This document shows, piece after piece, positions 25,350 through 35,700 of a stretch of DNA of 64,000 nt. This stretch comes from JAHFDS01 sp964593795. GTDB taxonomy: Bacteria > Myxococcota_A > Polyangia > JAHFDS01. Within the stretch, counting starts at the first letter, position 1, and every line of letters begins with the position of its first letter. The position numbers and the translations under genes are program-made. Under the pieces are notes generated by a model. It had not been told where the DNA came from. It ran no database searches and saw nothing but the letters and a program-made list of their open reading frames with translations. The DNA is taken from contig CAZQJC010000361.1 of the NCBI GenBank assembly GCA_964593795.1, forward strand, positions 1 through 64,000. Reading direction: 5' to 3'.

Positions 25350-27494
25350 TCACCAGGTGGAGAGCGGCGGCGCCGCCGGCGCGGTCCCTGAGACTCCCGC
25401 GGGTCGCAGCCACACGACGATGCGCGTGCTCGCCACCAGCGTCGGCAGCCGCACGACGAGGTTCGTCACCCCCGCGTTGTGATTCTGAGGCGTGGCCGGG
25501 TCGAGCGTGGACGGATCCGCCGAGAGCTGCTCGAAGTGCGCGTCGGCGGGCTCCAGCACGTCCGCGAGGAGCGTCTCCGCACCGTCGACGAGCGTGGCGC
25601 GCGTACCGCTCGTGGTGACCGTCGCCCGCGTGTGTAGCTGCCAGACGACGTCTACCGGCGCCCGCGCGGCGAGCTCGTCCACCACGAGCACGTGCTCGCC
25701 ATCCACGAGCGCGATCCCTCGGAGCGCACGCGTGGCGCCGTAGGCTGCGGTCAGATCCACGACCGCGCGGCTCCGCGCCGGATCCGCGGAGAACGCCACC
25801 AGGGGGGCGCGCGCCGTGGTGCTCTGGTTGGCCAGGTGCATCGCCGTCTGGCGCGCGGGCGCCACGGCGAGCGTGTTGTGGCCCTCGGTGCGCAGGCGAT
25901 AGAGCCCCCAGCGCTGCGCGGCGTCGAAGTACCCGGGGATCGTGTAGGCGTCGGAGCCGAGGTCGACGGCCCAGCGCTTGCCGCGCAGATCGAGGACGAA
26001 CGAGCCGAGATCGAGGTGCCCGTGCGGCGTCGTGTTGTCGCCACCCTTGAACCCCACGTAGGCCGCGCGCGGATCTTCCCAGCGCGCGCGCAGGACGGCC
26101 ACGCCGAGCCGCTCGTACGCCGTGCTCGCGGCCGGCAGCTCGCCGCCGATCGTGCACGCGGGCTCGTACCCAAGGAGCGCCCGCGGCCCCGTCAGCGCGT
26201 CGCGCGCCAGCTCCGCGCGCGGGTAGAGCGGCACGCCGAAGCGGCGGCCGAGCCACATCGTCAGCTCCGCGTTGCCCGCGGACTCGCCGGTGTCGCCGAA
26301 GCTGAAGAACTTGTTCGTGGGACCGACCAGCGCGAGGCGGTAGCCCCCCGTGGCGGCCAGGCCCGGGCGAGTGGAGAGGCCGAGGTCCGTCCCGAGGGCC
26401 GTCTCGAGCGCCCCGAGGAGCGCGACGAGGTTCGTCGTGCCGTACGCCCAGTACATCGGTCCCTCGGGCCACGCGCCGTCCGGGGCGTAGGTGGCGAGCG
26501 GCGCGTCGAGCGCGGCGATCGAGCGGCCGAGCACGTCCGCGGCCAGCGCCGGCTCCTCGTCGGCGACCGCGAGCGCGGCGATGCCGAGGCCGGACGCGCA
26601 CACGAGCGGCCAGTTGAAGGCGCTCGTCGTCCACCAGGTCCGCCGCGTGTACTCGGCCAGGCCCGGCCGGAGCCCGAGCTCCACCAGCGCGCGCCGGATG
26701 CTGGCGCGCTCGGCAGGCGTCAGACGCGGAAAGAGCCAGTCGTAGCCGATGGCCAGCGCGTGGGCCATCACCGCCGTGTCGAGGAAGTGCGGCGGATGCC
26801 AGTCGGGGAAGGCCGCGGCCGCGAGCATCTCGTCGCGGGCCCGGCCCGCCGCGCGCGCGTCATCGGTCAAGAGCGCGTAGCCCGCGAGCGCGAGGATGCG
26901 ATCGAGCGCGACCGGGCTCGACGTGAGCCGGTTTGCCGTGGAGCCGTCCTGCTCGTAACGCACGAGCGGCGCCGGGTAGATGCTCTCGACCTTGCGGCGG
27001 AGCGCGTCGAGGAGGCGCACCGCCACCGGGTCGCCCGCCTCGATGAGCGCGCGCGTGCGGGCCAGCGACGCGCCGGTGACGAGCAGCCGCGGGTGCCCGG
27101 CCTGCAGGCCCGCGATCGGCGCTGCGCGCGTGGCCGTGCCGGCGCCGGCCCGTGCCACGGGAGGACAGCGCGCGGGAGGCACGCTCGCGTCAGGTGCAGC
27201 CGAGGCCCCTGCCCCGTCGGGAGCGGACCGCGCGTCGGGCGCAGGGATCGGCAAAGGCGCGTCGGGGGAGATCCCGGCGTCGGCGCGCGATCCCGGTGCG
27301 TTCGGGCTCCGCGCTGCGTCGGGCCGCGGCCCGCCGGACGCGTCACCGGACAGCACCCGACCGTCCCTGGGTGTACGCGCGCCGGGAGCGCGGCGGTCAG
27401 GGGACGTCGTCGCGCCCTGGGGCGTGGACGGATCGCTGCAGGCCCCGAGCGCGAGGACGACGGCGAACGGCAGGACGGGTCGGGAGCGCGACAT
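25350..27494 (-). CDS. Heparinase II/III-like polysaccharide lyase lipoprotein
   Basis: 714 residues, ATG with GTGAGG upstream. The signal peptide ends VLALGAC (lipobox), followed by about 100 residues of Ala/Pro/Asp-rich spacer. The alpha-toroid domain (about residues 130-400) has HPRLLVTGASLARTRALI, YDWLFPRLTPAERASIRRAL and FNWPLVCASGLGIAALAV. The heparinase II/III-type beta domain follows (GHLDLGSFVLDLRGKRWAVD, LRTEGHNTLAV, VLVVDELAA). The substrate could be alginate, glycosaminoglycan or another uronic-acid polymer; sequence alone does not tell. Tyr and His residues for beta-elimination are present in the usual area. It lies 2 bp after the Cys-rich lipoprotein gene and is probably co-expressed. 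Confidence 0.85.
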   Translation of the reverse strand: MSRSRPVLPFAVVLALGACSDPSTPQGATTSPDRRAPGARTPRDGRVLSGDASGGPRPDAARSPNAPGSRADAGISPDAPLPIPAPDARSAPDGAGASAAPDASVPPARCPPVARAGAGTATRAAPIAGLQAGHPRLLVTGASLARTRALIEAGDPVAVRLLDALRRKVESIYPAPLVRYEQDGSTANRLTSSPVALDRILALAGYALLTDDARAAGRARDEMLAAAAFPDWHPPHFLDTAVMAHALAIGYDWLFPRLTPAERASIRRALVELGLRPGLAEYTRRTWWTTSAFNWPLVCASGLGIAALAVADEEPALAADVLGRSIAALDAPLATYAPDGAWPEGPMYWAYGTTNLVALLGALETALGTDLGLSTRPGLAATGGYRLALVGPTNKFFSFGDTGESAGNAELTMWLGRRFGVPLYPRAELARDALTGPRALLGYEPACTIGGELPAASTAYERLGVAVLRARWEDPRAAYVGFKGGDNTTPHGHLDLGSFVLDLRGKRWAVDLGSDAYTIPGYFDAAQRWGLYRLRTEGHNTLAVAPARQTAMHLANQSTTARAPLVAFSADPARSRAVVDLTAAYGATRALRGIALVDGEHVLVVDELAARAPVDVVWQLHTRATVTTSGTRATLVDGAETLLADVLEPADAHFEQLSADPSTLDPATPQNHNAGVTNLVVRLPTLVASTRIVVWLRPAGVSGTAPAAPPLSTW

Positions 27495-27496
27495 CC

Positions 27497-28156
27497 TCAC
27501 CCGGAGTGATCCGTGCAGCCGCCCGGGATCGGCAGCCCCCCGGCCACGTCGCCGATCGGATCCGGCTGCTCGACCGTGTCGTGATAGTGGGTCCCGTCGA
27601 CCGTCTGGAACTCGAATCGCTGGCCGTCGACGTGGCAGATGAAATAGGTGTAGTTGCGACCATCCTTGCGGCAGTACGCCGCTGGATCGTGAGCCGGCAA
27701 CGTGCAGCTCCCGCGCGCACAGAGGTCGTAGTTGCAGTTGTCGACGGTCGCGAACCGAAAGCAACGATCGCCGACCTTGCAGGTGACGAACGCGACGCCC
27801 GGCAGGAAGCCCTCGGCCGGGCAGCCGTAGCACTTGGAACACTCGTTCCGACCGGTGCGCGTCCACGGCACCTCGGGGTAGTCATCACGACAGTCCCTCG
27901 CGCTCGGCGCGCCTCCATCCCGGGAGCCCGCGCCCCCGCCTGGCGCGAGCCCCGGGGAGCCGGCGGTGCCTCCGGAGGCGGCGTCCGAAGGGGGGACCGC
28001 CGGCGGCGCGTCGCGCCGGGTGACCCCCGCGTCCGGGCGAGGGTGGGGTCGCGAGCTCGGCCCGGCGGCGTCGGGGGCCCGCCCGATCCAGATGGCGTCG
28101 GCGCCGCAGGCGACCAGGAAGCCGGAAAGGAGCACGGCGAGGGAACGGATGCGCAT
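27497..28156 (-). CDS. Small Cys-rich lipoprotein of unknown function
   Basis: 219 residues from ATG 28156. The signal peptide ends SGFLVAC (lipobox); a Pro/Asp/Gly-rich spacer runs to about residue 85. The C-terminal 130 residues hold about 11 Cys (CRDDYPE, NECSKCYGCPAEGF, VTCKVGDRCF, CNYDLCARGSC, YFICHVDG), several as CxxC, and many aromatic residues (FRFATVDNCNYD, NYTYFICHVDGQRFEF). It is probably a disulfide-knotted extracellular domain; no family recognised. It directly precedes and is coupled to the heparinase-like lyase, so it may be a carbohydrate-binding or accessory subunit (inference). Confidence 0.75.
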   Translation of the reverse strand: MRIRSLAVLLSGFLVACGADAIWIGRAPDAAGPSSRPHPRPDAGVTRRDAPPAVPPSDAASGGTAGSPGLAPGGGAGSRDGGAPSARDCRDDYPEVPWTRTGRNECSKCYGCPAEGFLPGVAFVTCKVGDRCFRFATVDNCNYDLCARGSCTLPAHDPAAYCRKDGRNYTYFICHVDGQRFEFQTVDGTHYHDTVEQPDPIGDVAGGLPIPGGCTDHSG

Positions 28157-28471
28157 GCGTGATGCTCTAGCAGTCCCGATGCCAGCCTTCGGGGCCGCGG
28201 TCTCCACGGGTTGGGCCCGGGGAGGCACAAGGTGCCTGGGGGTGACCCAGGAGGGCTGCTACCAGAGGGTCTCACTTTCCACATCTGACATGACGCCCGG
28301 ACACCGGCGCTCTCCCCGGGCCACACCGCTCACCCATCCCCGGTCTGCCGGCACGCTCCGGGGTCCCATCGGCACTCCGGGGGGCAGGAGGCGCCAGGGA
28401 ATTCCTCCATCGTTCGGGGAGATCTGACGCTTGACCCTGGAAGGCGGCACACGCAACGTAGGACTCTCCAC
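28157..28471. other. Non-coding divergent region upstream of merR
   Basis: 315 bp between a leftward lipoprotein gene and the rightward MerR gene. No convincing ORF. TTGACC at 28431-28436 could be a -35 element for merR, with a weak -10 candidate near 28455-28460; the 19-base spacing would suit a MerR-type promoter, but no clear dyad was found. Confidence 0.3.
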
Positions 28472-29281
28472 ATGCGATCTGCCAAGAAGGCTGGCCTGCT
28501 CAAGATCTCTGCGCTGTCGAAGCTGAGTGGGGTGTCGCCAGCCACCATCAAGCACTACATCAGCGAGGGGCTGCTCGAACCCACGGTGCGAACGCATCCC
28601 AACATGGCCTACTACGATCCCGCGCTGGTGCCGCGCATCAAGGCCATCAAGGAGCTCCAGCGCACGCGCTTCCTGCCGCTCCGTGTCATCAAGGAGATGC
28701 TCGACGATCCGGGGACCAAGACCGGCGAGGCCACCACAGCCGACGTGGTCGCGCGCGTGCTCGCCGAGACCGCGCAGAGCGGTACCCGCACCCGCGCCGA
28801 GATCATCGCGAGCGGCTACGGCGCGGACGAGCTGAACTTCCTGCGCTCACGGCGCTTCGTGACGCCGGAGGGGCACGGCCCGCAGGAGCGCTACGCGGGC
28901 GATGACCTCGCGCTCGTACAGACGCTCCTCGACGCGCGCAAGGCCGGCCTGTCACCCGAGATGCTGCCGCTCGAGACGCTCGACGCGTACGCCGCCGCGA
29001 TCCGGGAGCTCGTGCGCGCGGAGTTCGACATGTTCCGGACCGGGGTCCTGCCACGTGCCGGCGAGCGGCTGCCAGCCCTGGCCGAGGCGGCCGCGGTGCT
29101 GTCGGAGCGCCTCGTGGTTCTCCTGCGGCGGAAGGTCCTCTTGCCGACCCTGTCGGAGCTCATGGGCGCGCCGCTCGCGGAGGCGTTCGTGGGCATGACG
29201 GCCCGTCCCTCTGCGCGCGCGGAGGCTCCGGCGCTCGACCCGAACCGTCGCGCCCGGAGCCGCGTCCGCAAGAAGCGGTGA
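28472..29281 (+). CDS. MerR-family transcriptional regulator
   Basis: 269 residues, ATG with TAGGA nine bases upstream. The MerR HTH and wing are clear (LLKISALSKLSGVSPATIKH, YISEGLLEP, MAYYDPALVPRIKAIKELQ), followed by RFLPLRVIKEML. The C-terminal effector part (about residues 90-250) is long and helical, with no metal-binding Cys, unlike metal sensors. It contains a second helical segment (YAGDDLALVQTLLDARKAGL) that mimics the HTH-linked helix of MerR proteins and may be a divergent repeat. The Arg/Lys-rich tail RRARSRVRKKR may add DNA contacts. The DUF1838 gene 105 bp downstream, in the same direction, is its most likely target. Confidence 0.87.
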   Translation: MRSAKKAGLLKISALSKLSGVSPATIKHYISEGLLEPTVRTHPNMAYYDPALVPRIKAIKELQRTRFLPLRVIKEMLDDPGTKTGEATTADVVARVLAETAQSGTRTRAEIIASGYGADELNFLRSRRFVTPEGHGPQERYAGDDLALVQTLLDARKAGLSPEMLPLETLDAYAAAIRELVRAEFDMFRTGVLPRAGERLPALAEAAAVLSERLVVLLRRKVLLPTLSELMGAPLAEAFVGMTARPSARAEAPALDPNRRARSRVRKKR

Positions 29282-29372
29282 GCACCCACCGCGCTCGTCA
29301 GGGCAAGCGAGCCGGCGGCATCAGCGCTCCCGGCCGCGCCTGCGGAGCCTGCCGCGCCCGCGCGACGCCGAT

Positions 29373-29395
29373 GTGTTACATCCGGATGGTGACAC
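29373..29395. promoter_or_regulatory. Palindrome over the DUF1838 start codon
   Basis: GTGTTAC and GTGACAC flank a central perfect palindrome ATCCGGAT (arms 6 of 7 matching). The site covers ATG 29386, so a bound repressor would block expression of the DUF1838 gene. Confidence 0.45.
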
Positions 29396-30348
29396 GTTTT
29401 ACTTTTCACGAGACCGACCGCTCGTGCGTCGCCGAGATCCTCCTTGCCGCCGCGCTCGCCCTGGGCCTGCTCCTCGCGGGGGTCGCGGCGGCGCCCGCAG
29501 TCGCCTCCGCCGCGTCGGTGGAGGATCTCGTCCGCGTCCGCTGCGCGACCGACGGTCATGACACCTTCTTCGTCTTCTCGGGCACCGTGCACGCGCTCGG
29601 CCTCGAGCCCCGGCCGCGGCACCTCTTCGACCTCGTCGGCATGAACGTGGCGCGCTGCGGCCGAAATGCCGACGGCGGCTGGTACCTCACCTCGCGGGAG
29701 CTCATGCTGTACGTCGATCCCGCGACCGGGCGCCGGCTGGATCGATGGACCAGCCCCTACACTGGGGAGAAGCTCCCCGTCGTCCACGTCGCCAACAGCC
29801 CCGTGCAGGCCCCGCGCCTCGGTGCGCCACACCTCGATCACGCGGGCTCCGTCGCGACCTTCTCGATCGACGTCTTCCCCACCTACCCGAGCCCGCTGCG
29901 CGCGAACGCGGACCTCAGGCGCTTCTCAGCGGGCGACACCTATGCGAGCTCCGAGTCGTTCACCTTCTCGTTCGAGGCGCGCGCGCTCGGGCGCACCTCC
30001 CCCTCCGTGACGGACGTGGCGCTCGGATGGCACCGGGTGGGCCCAGCGCTGCCCTGGATGGCCCTCGGCGAACGCCCCGGCGTGCTCGTCTATCACGCAC
30101 GAGGCCGACGGGTGGCGACGCTGGCGGAGCTGCCCGCGATCCTGCGGGACGAGATCTCCGTGCGCCTGCCGCGGTTCGCGCGCGCCCCGCGCTGCTTGCT
30201 CGAGCAGCCGAACCAGACGTCGTGGACCTACTTCCTCGAGCACCTCGACGCCTACCGGCGCGGCGAGCGGTTCCCGCGGCCCGCCCCCGAGGACCCGACC
30301 GAGCGTTGCGCTGCGCCCGTGCCCAGAGCGGGCAACGCCGGCAAGTAG
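29386..30348 (+). CDS. DUF1838-family exported protein
   Basis: 320 residues from ATG 29386; ATG 29371 is an alternative five codons earlier. A signal peptide (AEILLAAALALGLLLAGVAA) precedes a DUF1838 domain marked by GWYLTSRELMLYVDPATGR, RWTSPYTGEKLPVVHVANSP, FSAGDTYASSESFTFSF and SWTYFLEHLDAYRRGERFP. The family is widespread in proteobacteria; its function is not established, although the conserved Trp/Tyr/His blocks suggest an enzyme-like pocket. It is probably periplasmic. A palindrome over the start and the upstream MerR gene suggest ligand-controlled expression (inference). Confidence 0.83.
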   Translation: MVTRFTFHETDRSCVAEILLAAALALGLLLAGVAAAPAVASAASVEDLVRVRCATDGHDTFFVFSGTVHALGLEPRPRHLFDLVGMNVARCGRNADGGWYLTSRELMLYVDPATGRRLDRWTSPYTGEKLPVVHVANSPVQAPRLGAPHLDHAGSVATFSIDVFPTYPSPLRANADLRRFSAGDTYASSESFTFSFEARALGRTSPSVTDVALGWHRVGPALPWMALGERPGVLVYHARGRRVATLAELPAILRDEISVRLPRFARAPRCLLEQPNQTSWTYFLEHLDAYRRGERFPRPAPEDPTERCAAPVPRAGNAGK

Positions 30349-30589
30349 GACGCACGCTGGACTCCCGAGCCGCGGGTGGCGCCGCGCAGCCGCCGCGGCC
30401 GACCGACACATTCGCCTGTGCGGATGAATGGCGAGCGGCCCTGGGATCTGGGGCCAGCATCGAGGCCGCCTGTCCCTGGGGATTCCGTCCCGCGACCGAT
30501 GCCCTGCTGGAAAGCTGCACGTTTCACCTCGCCTTTTTCGGCCCGGTGCGGCGCAGCGCGCCGGTACGAATACTGCACGGTATCGTTTC

Positions 30590-32674
30590 ATGGGCGCTCG
30601 CCACCTGCTGCTCTCCTGGATTCTCCTCGCGTCTTGCGGGCTCGACGCCGAGCCCAGCGGACCTCCGGGCACCGCAGCTGGAGGCAAGTCGGACGGGACG
30701 AGCGCGAGCAGCCCAGGTTGCCGTGTCGCCTACCGCATCACCGGCGAATGGCCGGGGGGCGGGATCGTGGACCTGAGCGTCCTGCCTGGGCGCGCTCTCG
30801 ACGGCTGGAAGCTCGCCTGGCGCTTGCCGGGCGACGAGCAGATCGCGGACCTGTGGAACGGTCAGCACCGCCAGTCGGGCGCCGACGTCGAGGTCGCCGC
30901 CGTTCCCTACAACCGCCGCGTCGAGGCGTCCGGCAGCCTGCAGCTGGGTTTCGTGGTGCGCGCTTCTGGCCGTCTGGCCCAGCCCGCTCAGCTGACGCTC
31001 GACGGCGTGCCCTGCGACGGCCTCGGCGGTGCGGGCGGTGCCGGTGCGGGCGGTGCCGGTGCGGGCGGTGCCAGTGCGGGCGGTGCCGGTGCGGGCGGTG
31101 CCGGTGCGGGCGGTGCCGGTGCGGGCGGTGCCGGTGCTGCGGGAACCGGAGGCAGCCCGCCTGTCGGCCTGGTCGACGACCTCGAGGACGGCGACCTCGG
31201 GATCCCGAGCCGAGAGGGGCGTGGTGGCCGCTGGTTCGCCTTCACCGACGGCACTGCGCAGGTGGCGCTCTCCGTCGCGCCCGGCGGAGCGGCCGGCACC
31301 CAGCGCGCGCTCCACGCCACCGCCTCCGCGTTCGGCACCTGGGGCGGCGGCGTCGGCGTGGTCCTGCGCGGCACGGCCACGAATGCGCCCCAGCCCTACG
31401 ATGCGTCGAGCTGCTCGGGCCTGTCGCTCTGGGCACGCGTGGGCAGCGGCCCCGCGCGCAGCGTCCGCCTCTCGGTGCCCGATCGTGCGACGGACGCCAG
31501 CGCCGGCGTCTGCCGGACCTGCAACGATCACTTCGGCAAGGACCTCCCGCTCACGACGCAATGGCGCGAGCACCGCGTCCGCTGGTCGGAGCTGACCCAG
31601 GGCGGCTGGGGAGACCGACAGCCCGGGCTGGCGACGGCGGCCCTCTACGCGGTGCAGCTCCAGGTCGGCGCCGGCGCTCCGCTCGACGTCTGGGTCGACC
31701 AGCTCACGCTGACCGACTGCGGGGCGGGCGGTGGCGGCGCGGGGGCCTCGGGCGGCGGCGCGGGCGATACGCCGGTCAGCCGCCACGGGCGACTGCGCGT
31801 GGTCGGGACGCGCCTCGTGGACGAGGCCGGGACGGCCGTGCAGCTCCGCGGCGTCAGCTCCATGTGGCTCAACTGGGAGGACGACGGCTTCGCCGAGAGC
31901 CTGGACGCGCTCCGGTGGATGCGCGACGAATGGAAGCTCACCGTCATCAGGGCCGCGATGGGCGTCGAACCGAGCGGCGCCTACCTGTCGAACCCGGACC
32001 GCGCGACCGCGCAGGTCGATCGCATCGTGCAGAACGCCGTGGCCGCGGGCGTCTACGTGATCGTCGACTGGCACGCGCACCAGGCCGAGCAGCACCGCGA
32101 CCGCGCCGTCGACTTCTTCACGCGCATGGCGCAGCGCTACCGTGACCTGCCCAACGTCCTGTTCGAGACCTACAACGAGCCGCTCGCCGTGTCCTGGAGC
32201 GGCGTCCTGCGCCCGTACCACGAGGCCGTCGTGGGCGCGATCCGAGCGCAGGGCTTCGGCGGCGTGATCGTGCTCGGCACCGGGAACTGGTCGCAGGACG
32301 TCGACCAGGCGGCCCAGAGCCCCCTTGCCGGCACGAACCTCATGTACACGCTGCACTTCTACGCGTGCACGCACACCCAGTGGCTCCGTGACCGCGCCTC
32401 GGCCGCGATCGCGCGCGGTCTGCCCCTGTTCGTCACCGAGTGGGGCGCGACGCACGCGGACGGTGGGCTCGACGGGGTCGTGTGCCAGGCCGAGGCCCAG
32501 CGCTGGCACGACCTCATGAACGCGCAGGGGATGTCGTGGACGGCGTGGAAGCTCGACGACTGCGAGCCGGATTCGAGCTGCCTGCTCCGCCCAGGCGCGC
32601 CGGTCGCGGGCCCCTGGACCGACACGTGGCTGCACGGGCACGGCGCCTTCGTCCGTGACCGGATGCGTGACTGA
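30590..32674 (+). CDS. Multidomain cellulase lipoprotein: CBM2, linker, CBM-like domain, GH5
   Basis: 694 residues. Lipobox LLASC at Cys16, then GGKSDG at residues 31-36, a motif shared with two other exported enzymes here. Residues about 43-145 are a CBM2 cellulose-binding module (CRVAYRITGEWPGG, LAWRLPGDEQIADLWNG, flanking Cys). After a GAGGA linker coded by 15-bp repeats comes a carbohydrate-binding sandwich (LVDDLEDGDLGIPS, about residues 190-355), a second linker, and a GH5 barrel (about 380-690) with the acid/base Glu in YNEP and nucleophile Glu in TEWGA. It should cut beta-1,4-glucan in cellulose at the cell surface. The GH1 and GPH genes near the right end could use the released oligosaccharides. 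Confidence 0.93.
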   Translation: MGARHLLLSWILLASCGLDAEPSGPPGTAAGGKSDGTSASSPGCRVAYRITGEWPGGGIVDLSVLPGRALDGWKLAWRLPGDEQIADLWNGQHRQSGADVEVAAVPYNRRVEASGSLQLGFVVRASGRLAQPAQLTLDGVPCDGLGGAGGAGAGGAGAGGASAGGAGAGGAGAGGAGAGGAGAAGTGGSPPVGLVDDLEDGDLGIPSREGRGGRWFAFTDGTAQVALSVAPGGAAGTQRALHATASAFGTWGGGVGVVLRGTATNAPQPYDASSCSGLSLWARVGSGPARSVRLSVPDRATDASAGVCRTCNDHFGKDLPLTTQWREHRVRWSELTQGGWGDRQPGLATAALYAVQLQVGAGAPLDVWVDQLTLTDCGAGGGGAGASGGGAGDTPVSRHGRLRVVGTRLVDEAGTAVQLRGVSSMWLNWEDDGFAESLDALRWMRDEWKLTVIRAAMGVEPSGAYLSNPDRATAQVDRIVQNAVAAGVYVIVDWHAHQAEQHRDRAVDFFTRMAQRYRDLPNVLFETYNEPLAVSWSGVLRPYHEAVVGAIRAQGFGGVIVLGTGNWSQDVDQAAQSPLAGTNLMYTLHFYACTHTQWLRDRASAAIARGLPLFVTEWGATHADGGLDGVVCQAEAQRWHDLMNAQGMSWTAWKLDDCEPDSSCLLRPGAPVAGPWTDTWLHGHGAFVRDRMRD

Positions 32675-32723
32675 CCGGGCGGCGACGTCCGCGCGTCGTG
32701 CCAGGTCCGGCGCCGCCGCGCGA

Positions 32724-35700
32724 CTACCGCGGCATCACCGGCGCGTAGGCGCCGAGCAGGCGATCCAGCGCCACGACCTTCTCCGCGAGGCCCCAGACCT
32801 CGCTGGCCTCGACCAGCGCCCGACCGGCGGTCCCGCCGACGAGGCGGCCCCGCCAGCGCCTCGAGAGCGCCACGTAGAGGAAGGCCCCGATCGACTCGGC
32901 CGTGCGCTCGAGCGCCTCGAGCGCGGCCAGCTCACGCTCGTCCTGGCCACGCAGGCGCGCCACACCCGCCATCGCCAGCTGCCCCTCGCACGCCGCGTAG
33001 GCCACCCCTTCGCGCAGGAGGCGGCGCGCGTCGGCCTCGGCCGCGCGCACGAGCGCCTCGTCGCGCCTCTCGGCCGCCAGCGCCAGCGTGGGCCGCACGC
33101 GGTTGCACAGCGAGACCGTGCGCAGCGTCTGCACGCGCAGCAGGAACGCGCGCTCGAAGGTCCGCCAGCGCGACGTGATGACCTCGTACGCGCGCCGGGC
33201 GTCGCCGAGGTAGAGGCGCGAGAGCACCTCCCCCGTGGTCGCGTTCAGGCCCTGCAGCTGGTCGTAGCGCACGGGCCAGCGCGCGAACGCGTCCTCGAGC
33301 GCCCCCAGCGCCTCGTCGGGCTCGCCGTCGCGCAGGAAGACCTGGCTCCGCACGGCCGTCCGCAGGTTGGTCTGCGCATAGAGGTCGCCGCGCTCGACGG
33401 CCGCCTGCTCCACCGCCTCGTACGCCAGGCCGAGCTCGCCGAGACGCCCCAGCATCACCAGGGAGAACAGCCGGAAGATCTGCGCCGTCGTGCACTCCCA
33501 GACGTAGCCGGCGCAGCGCTCCCGGAACAGGGTCTCGGCCTCGGTGGATCGCTCGAGGCAGTCCAGCCAGCGGCCCTCGTTGAACGCCACGACGCCCGTG
33601 CTCGCGAGGACGAGCGGCCGGATCGCGGGCCCATCCAGCGCGGCCGCGAGCGCGTCGAGGCGCGCCACGACCCGCGCGGTGCGCGCCGCGACACGCACCC
33701 CCTCGGCAGACGACAAGCACACCTCGGCCGCCAGGGCGTGCAGCACACGCAGCGGCTCGCCGGCGCGCAGCGTGCGCAGCAGATGCCTCGTCAGGAACTC
33801 GGTGGCCGCGAGCGCGTTGACCATCCCGAGCCCCGCCGCCACCGAGTAGGCGAGGTCGATCTGGACGAGCTCGTTCGCCGGCAGCTCGCTCGCGTCGCGC
33901 GGCCGGAAGTCGAGCCCGCGCAGGCGCAGGCGCGCGCGGTGCCAGAGCAGCGCCGCCACCGCCGGGCCGGGCGCCTCGCGCAGGCGCAACCCCACCGCGT
34001 CGAGCACACGCCGGAGCGCGCCCATCCCCTCGTCGAGGTGGCCGGCGCACAGGAGCTGCGTGGCGGCGCGGCGCTGGAGGTCGAGCGCCTCGGCGGTGCC
34101 GGCGCCAGGGACAGCCTCGAGGTAGCGCTGCGCTGCGGGGGCGCCGCGGCCGGCGCTGGCGAGCGCGTCGCCGAGCTGCACGAGCAGCTCCCGCGGGACG
34201 GCCCCGCCGGCCTCGCCCAGCGTGGCGACCGCCTGCTCGTACAGCCGCGCCGCGCGCTCGAACGCGAGCGCCTCGCGCGCCCGCTCGGCCGCGCGAACCG
34301 ACAGCTCCGCCGCGCGCTCGAGCTCGCCCGCGGCACGGAAGTGGACCGCGAGCTCCTCCGCATCGGGTTCGGGGCTCGTGCTCAGCGTGCGCGCGATCCG
34401 CAGGTGGAGCGCGCGCTCCGCCTCGGCGTCGAGCATGCGCGTCTGCGCCTCGCGGATGCGGTCGTGATAGCACTCGACGAGCGTCGCGCGCCGCGGGCCG
34501 TGGAAGCGCACGAGGTTGCCGGCCCGCAGGAGCGCCGCCGCGTCAGGGTGCGACACCTCGGCCGCGCGCAGCGCGAGCTCGAGCGGCAGGGGCCGGCCGA
34601 CGAGCGCGATGACGCGCAGCAGGCGAGACTCCTCCTCGGGCAGGCGCTCGAGGCGCTCGCGCAGGAGGCGGTCGAGCGACACGAGGTCGACCTCCTCCCC
34701 GGGGTGATCGAGGACGTGCCGCACCATCTGCACGATGAACAGCGGGTTGCCGCCCGTCTCGGCGGCGATGCGCTCGGCGCGGCCGAGGATCGCCGGCGTC
34801 GCTCCGCCGCCGGCCGAATCGAGCAGCGCGATCGCCAGGCGCGCGGCCTCGGCGGGATCGAGCGGGCCGACCTCCACCTGGAAGCGCCGGGGCTCCGCCG
34901 TGGCGAGCTCGTCATCGAGCCGCTGCAGAAACGGGCTCGTCGCGCGCTCGTCGCTGCGATAGCCGAGCACGAGCAACAGCGGCGGCGGATCGGGTGGGCG
35001 CAGCAGCGCGCCGAGCAGCGCGGCGCTGTCGACGTCGCCCCATTGCAGGTCATCGAGCACCAGCACGAGCTGGCGACGGTCACCGATGCGCGAAAGGAGC
35101 TCGCGCAGCGCGCGGAAGGCCCGGCGCCGCAGCTCCTGCGCCTCGATGCCCTCGAGCGTGCGGCCGGGCGCCGCCGCGATGACCTCGATCTGCCGCAGGA
35201 CGGGGAAGAGCCGCGCCAGGGCGGTCGCGTCGCGCGGGACCAGCGACTCGCACGCCGCAGCCGGCAGGCTCGCGAGGTACGCGCACAGGGCATCGACCAG
35301 GCTGTCGAAGGCCTTGTAGGCCACGGTCTCCCGCTCGTAGCAGCGGCCCTGCAGGACGATCGCACCCTCGATGCGGCTCGCGGCGGCGACGAGCTGCTGC
35401 GCCAAAGCGGTCTTGCCCATCCCCGAGGTGCCCGACAGCTCGACGACCACCGACTCCTGGCGCCCCGCCGCCTCGAGGGCGCGCTCGAACACGGCCAGCT
35501 GGCGCTCGCGTCCCACGAAGGTGCGCTGGGACGACACCGAGCGATCGATGCCGCTCGAGCTCGAGGGCGTGCCCGCGGCGCCGTCGGCCGTGCTGCCGAG
35601 GCGGCGCAGCACCTCGCGTCCGGGCGGCCTCGCGCGAGGGTCGCGCCGCAACAGCTCGCTGCACAGGACGCCGAGGTCCTCCGGCACGCCCGTCGCGACC

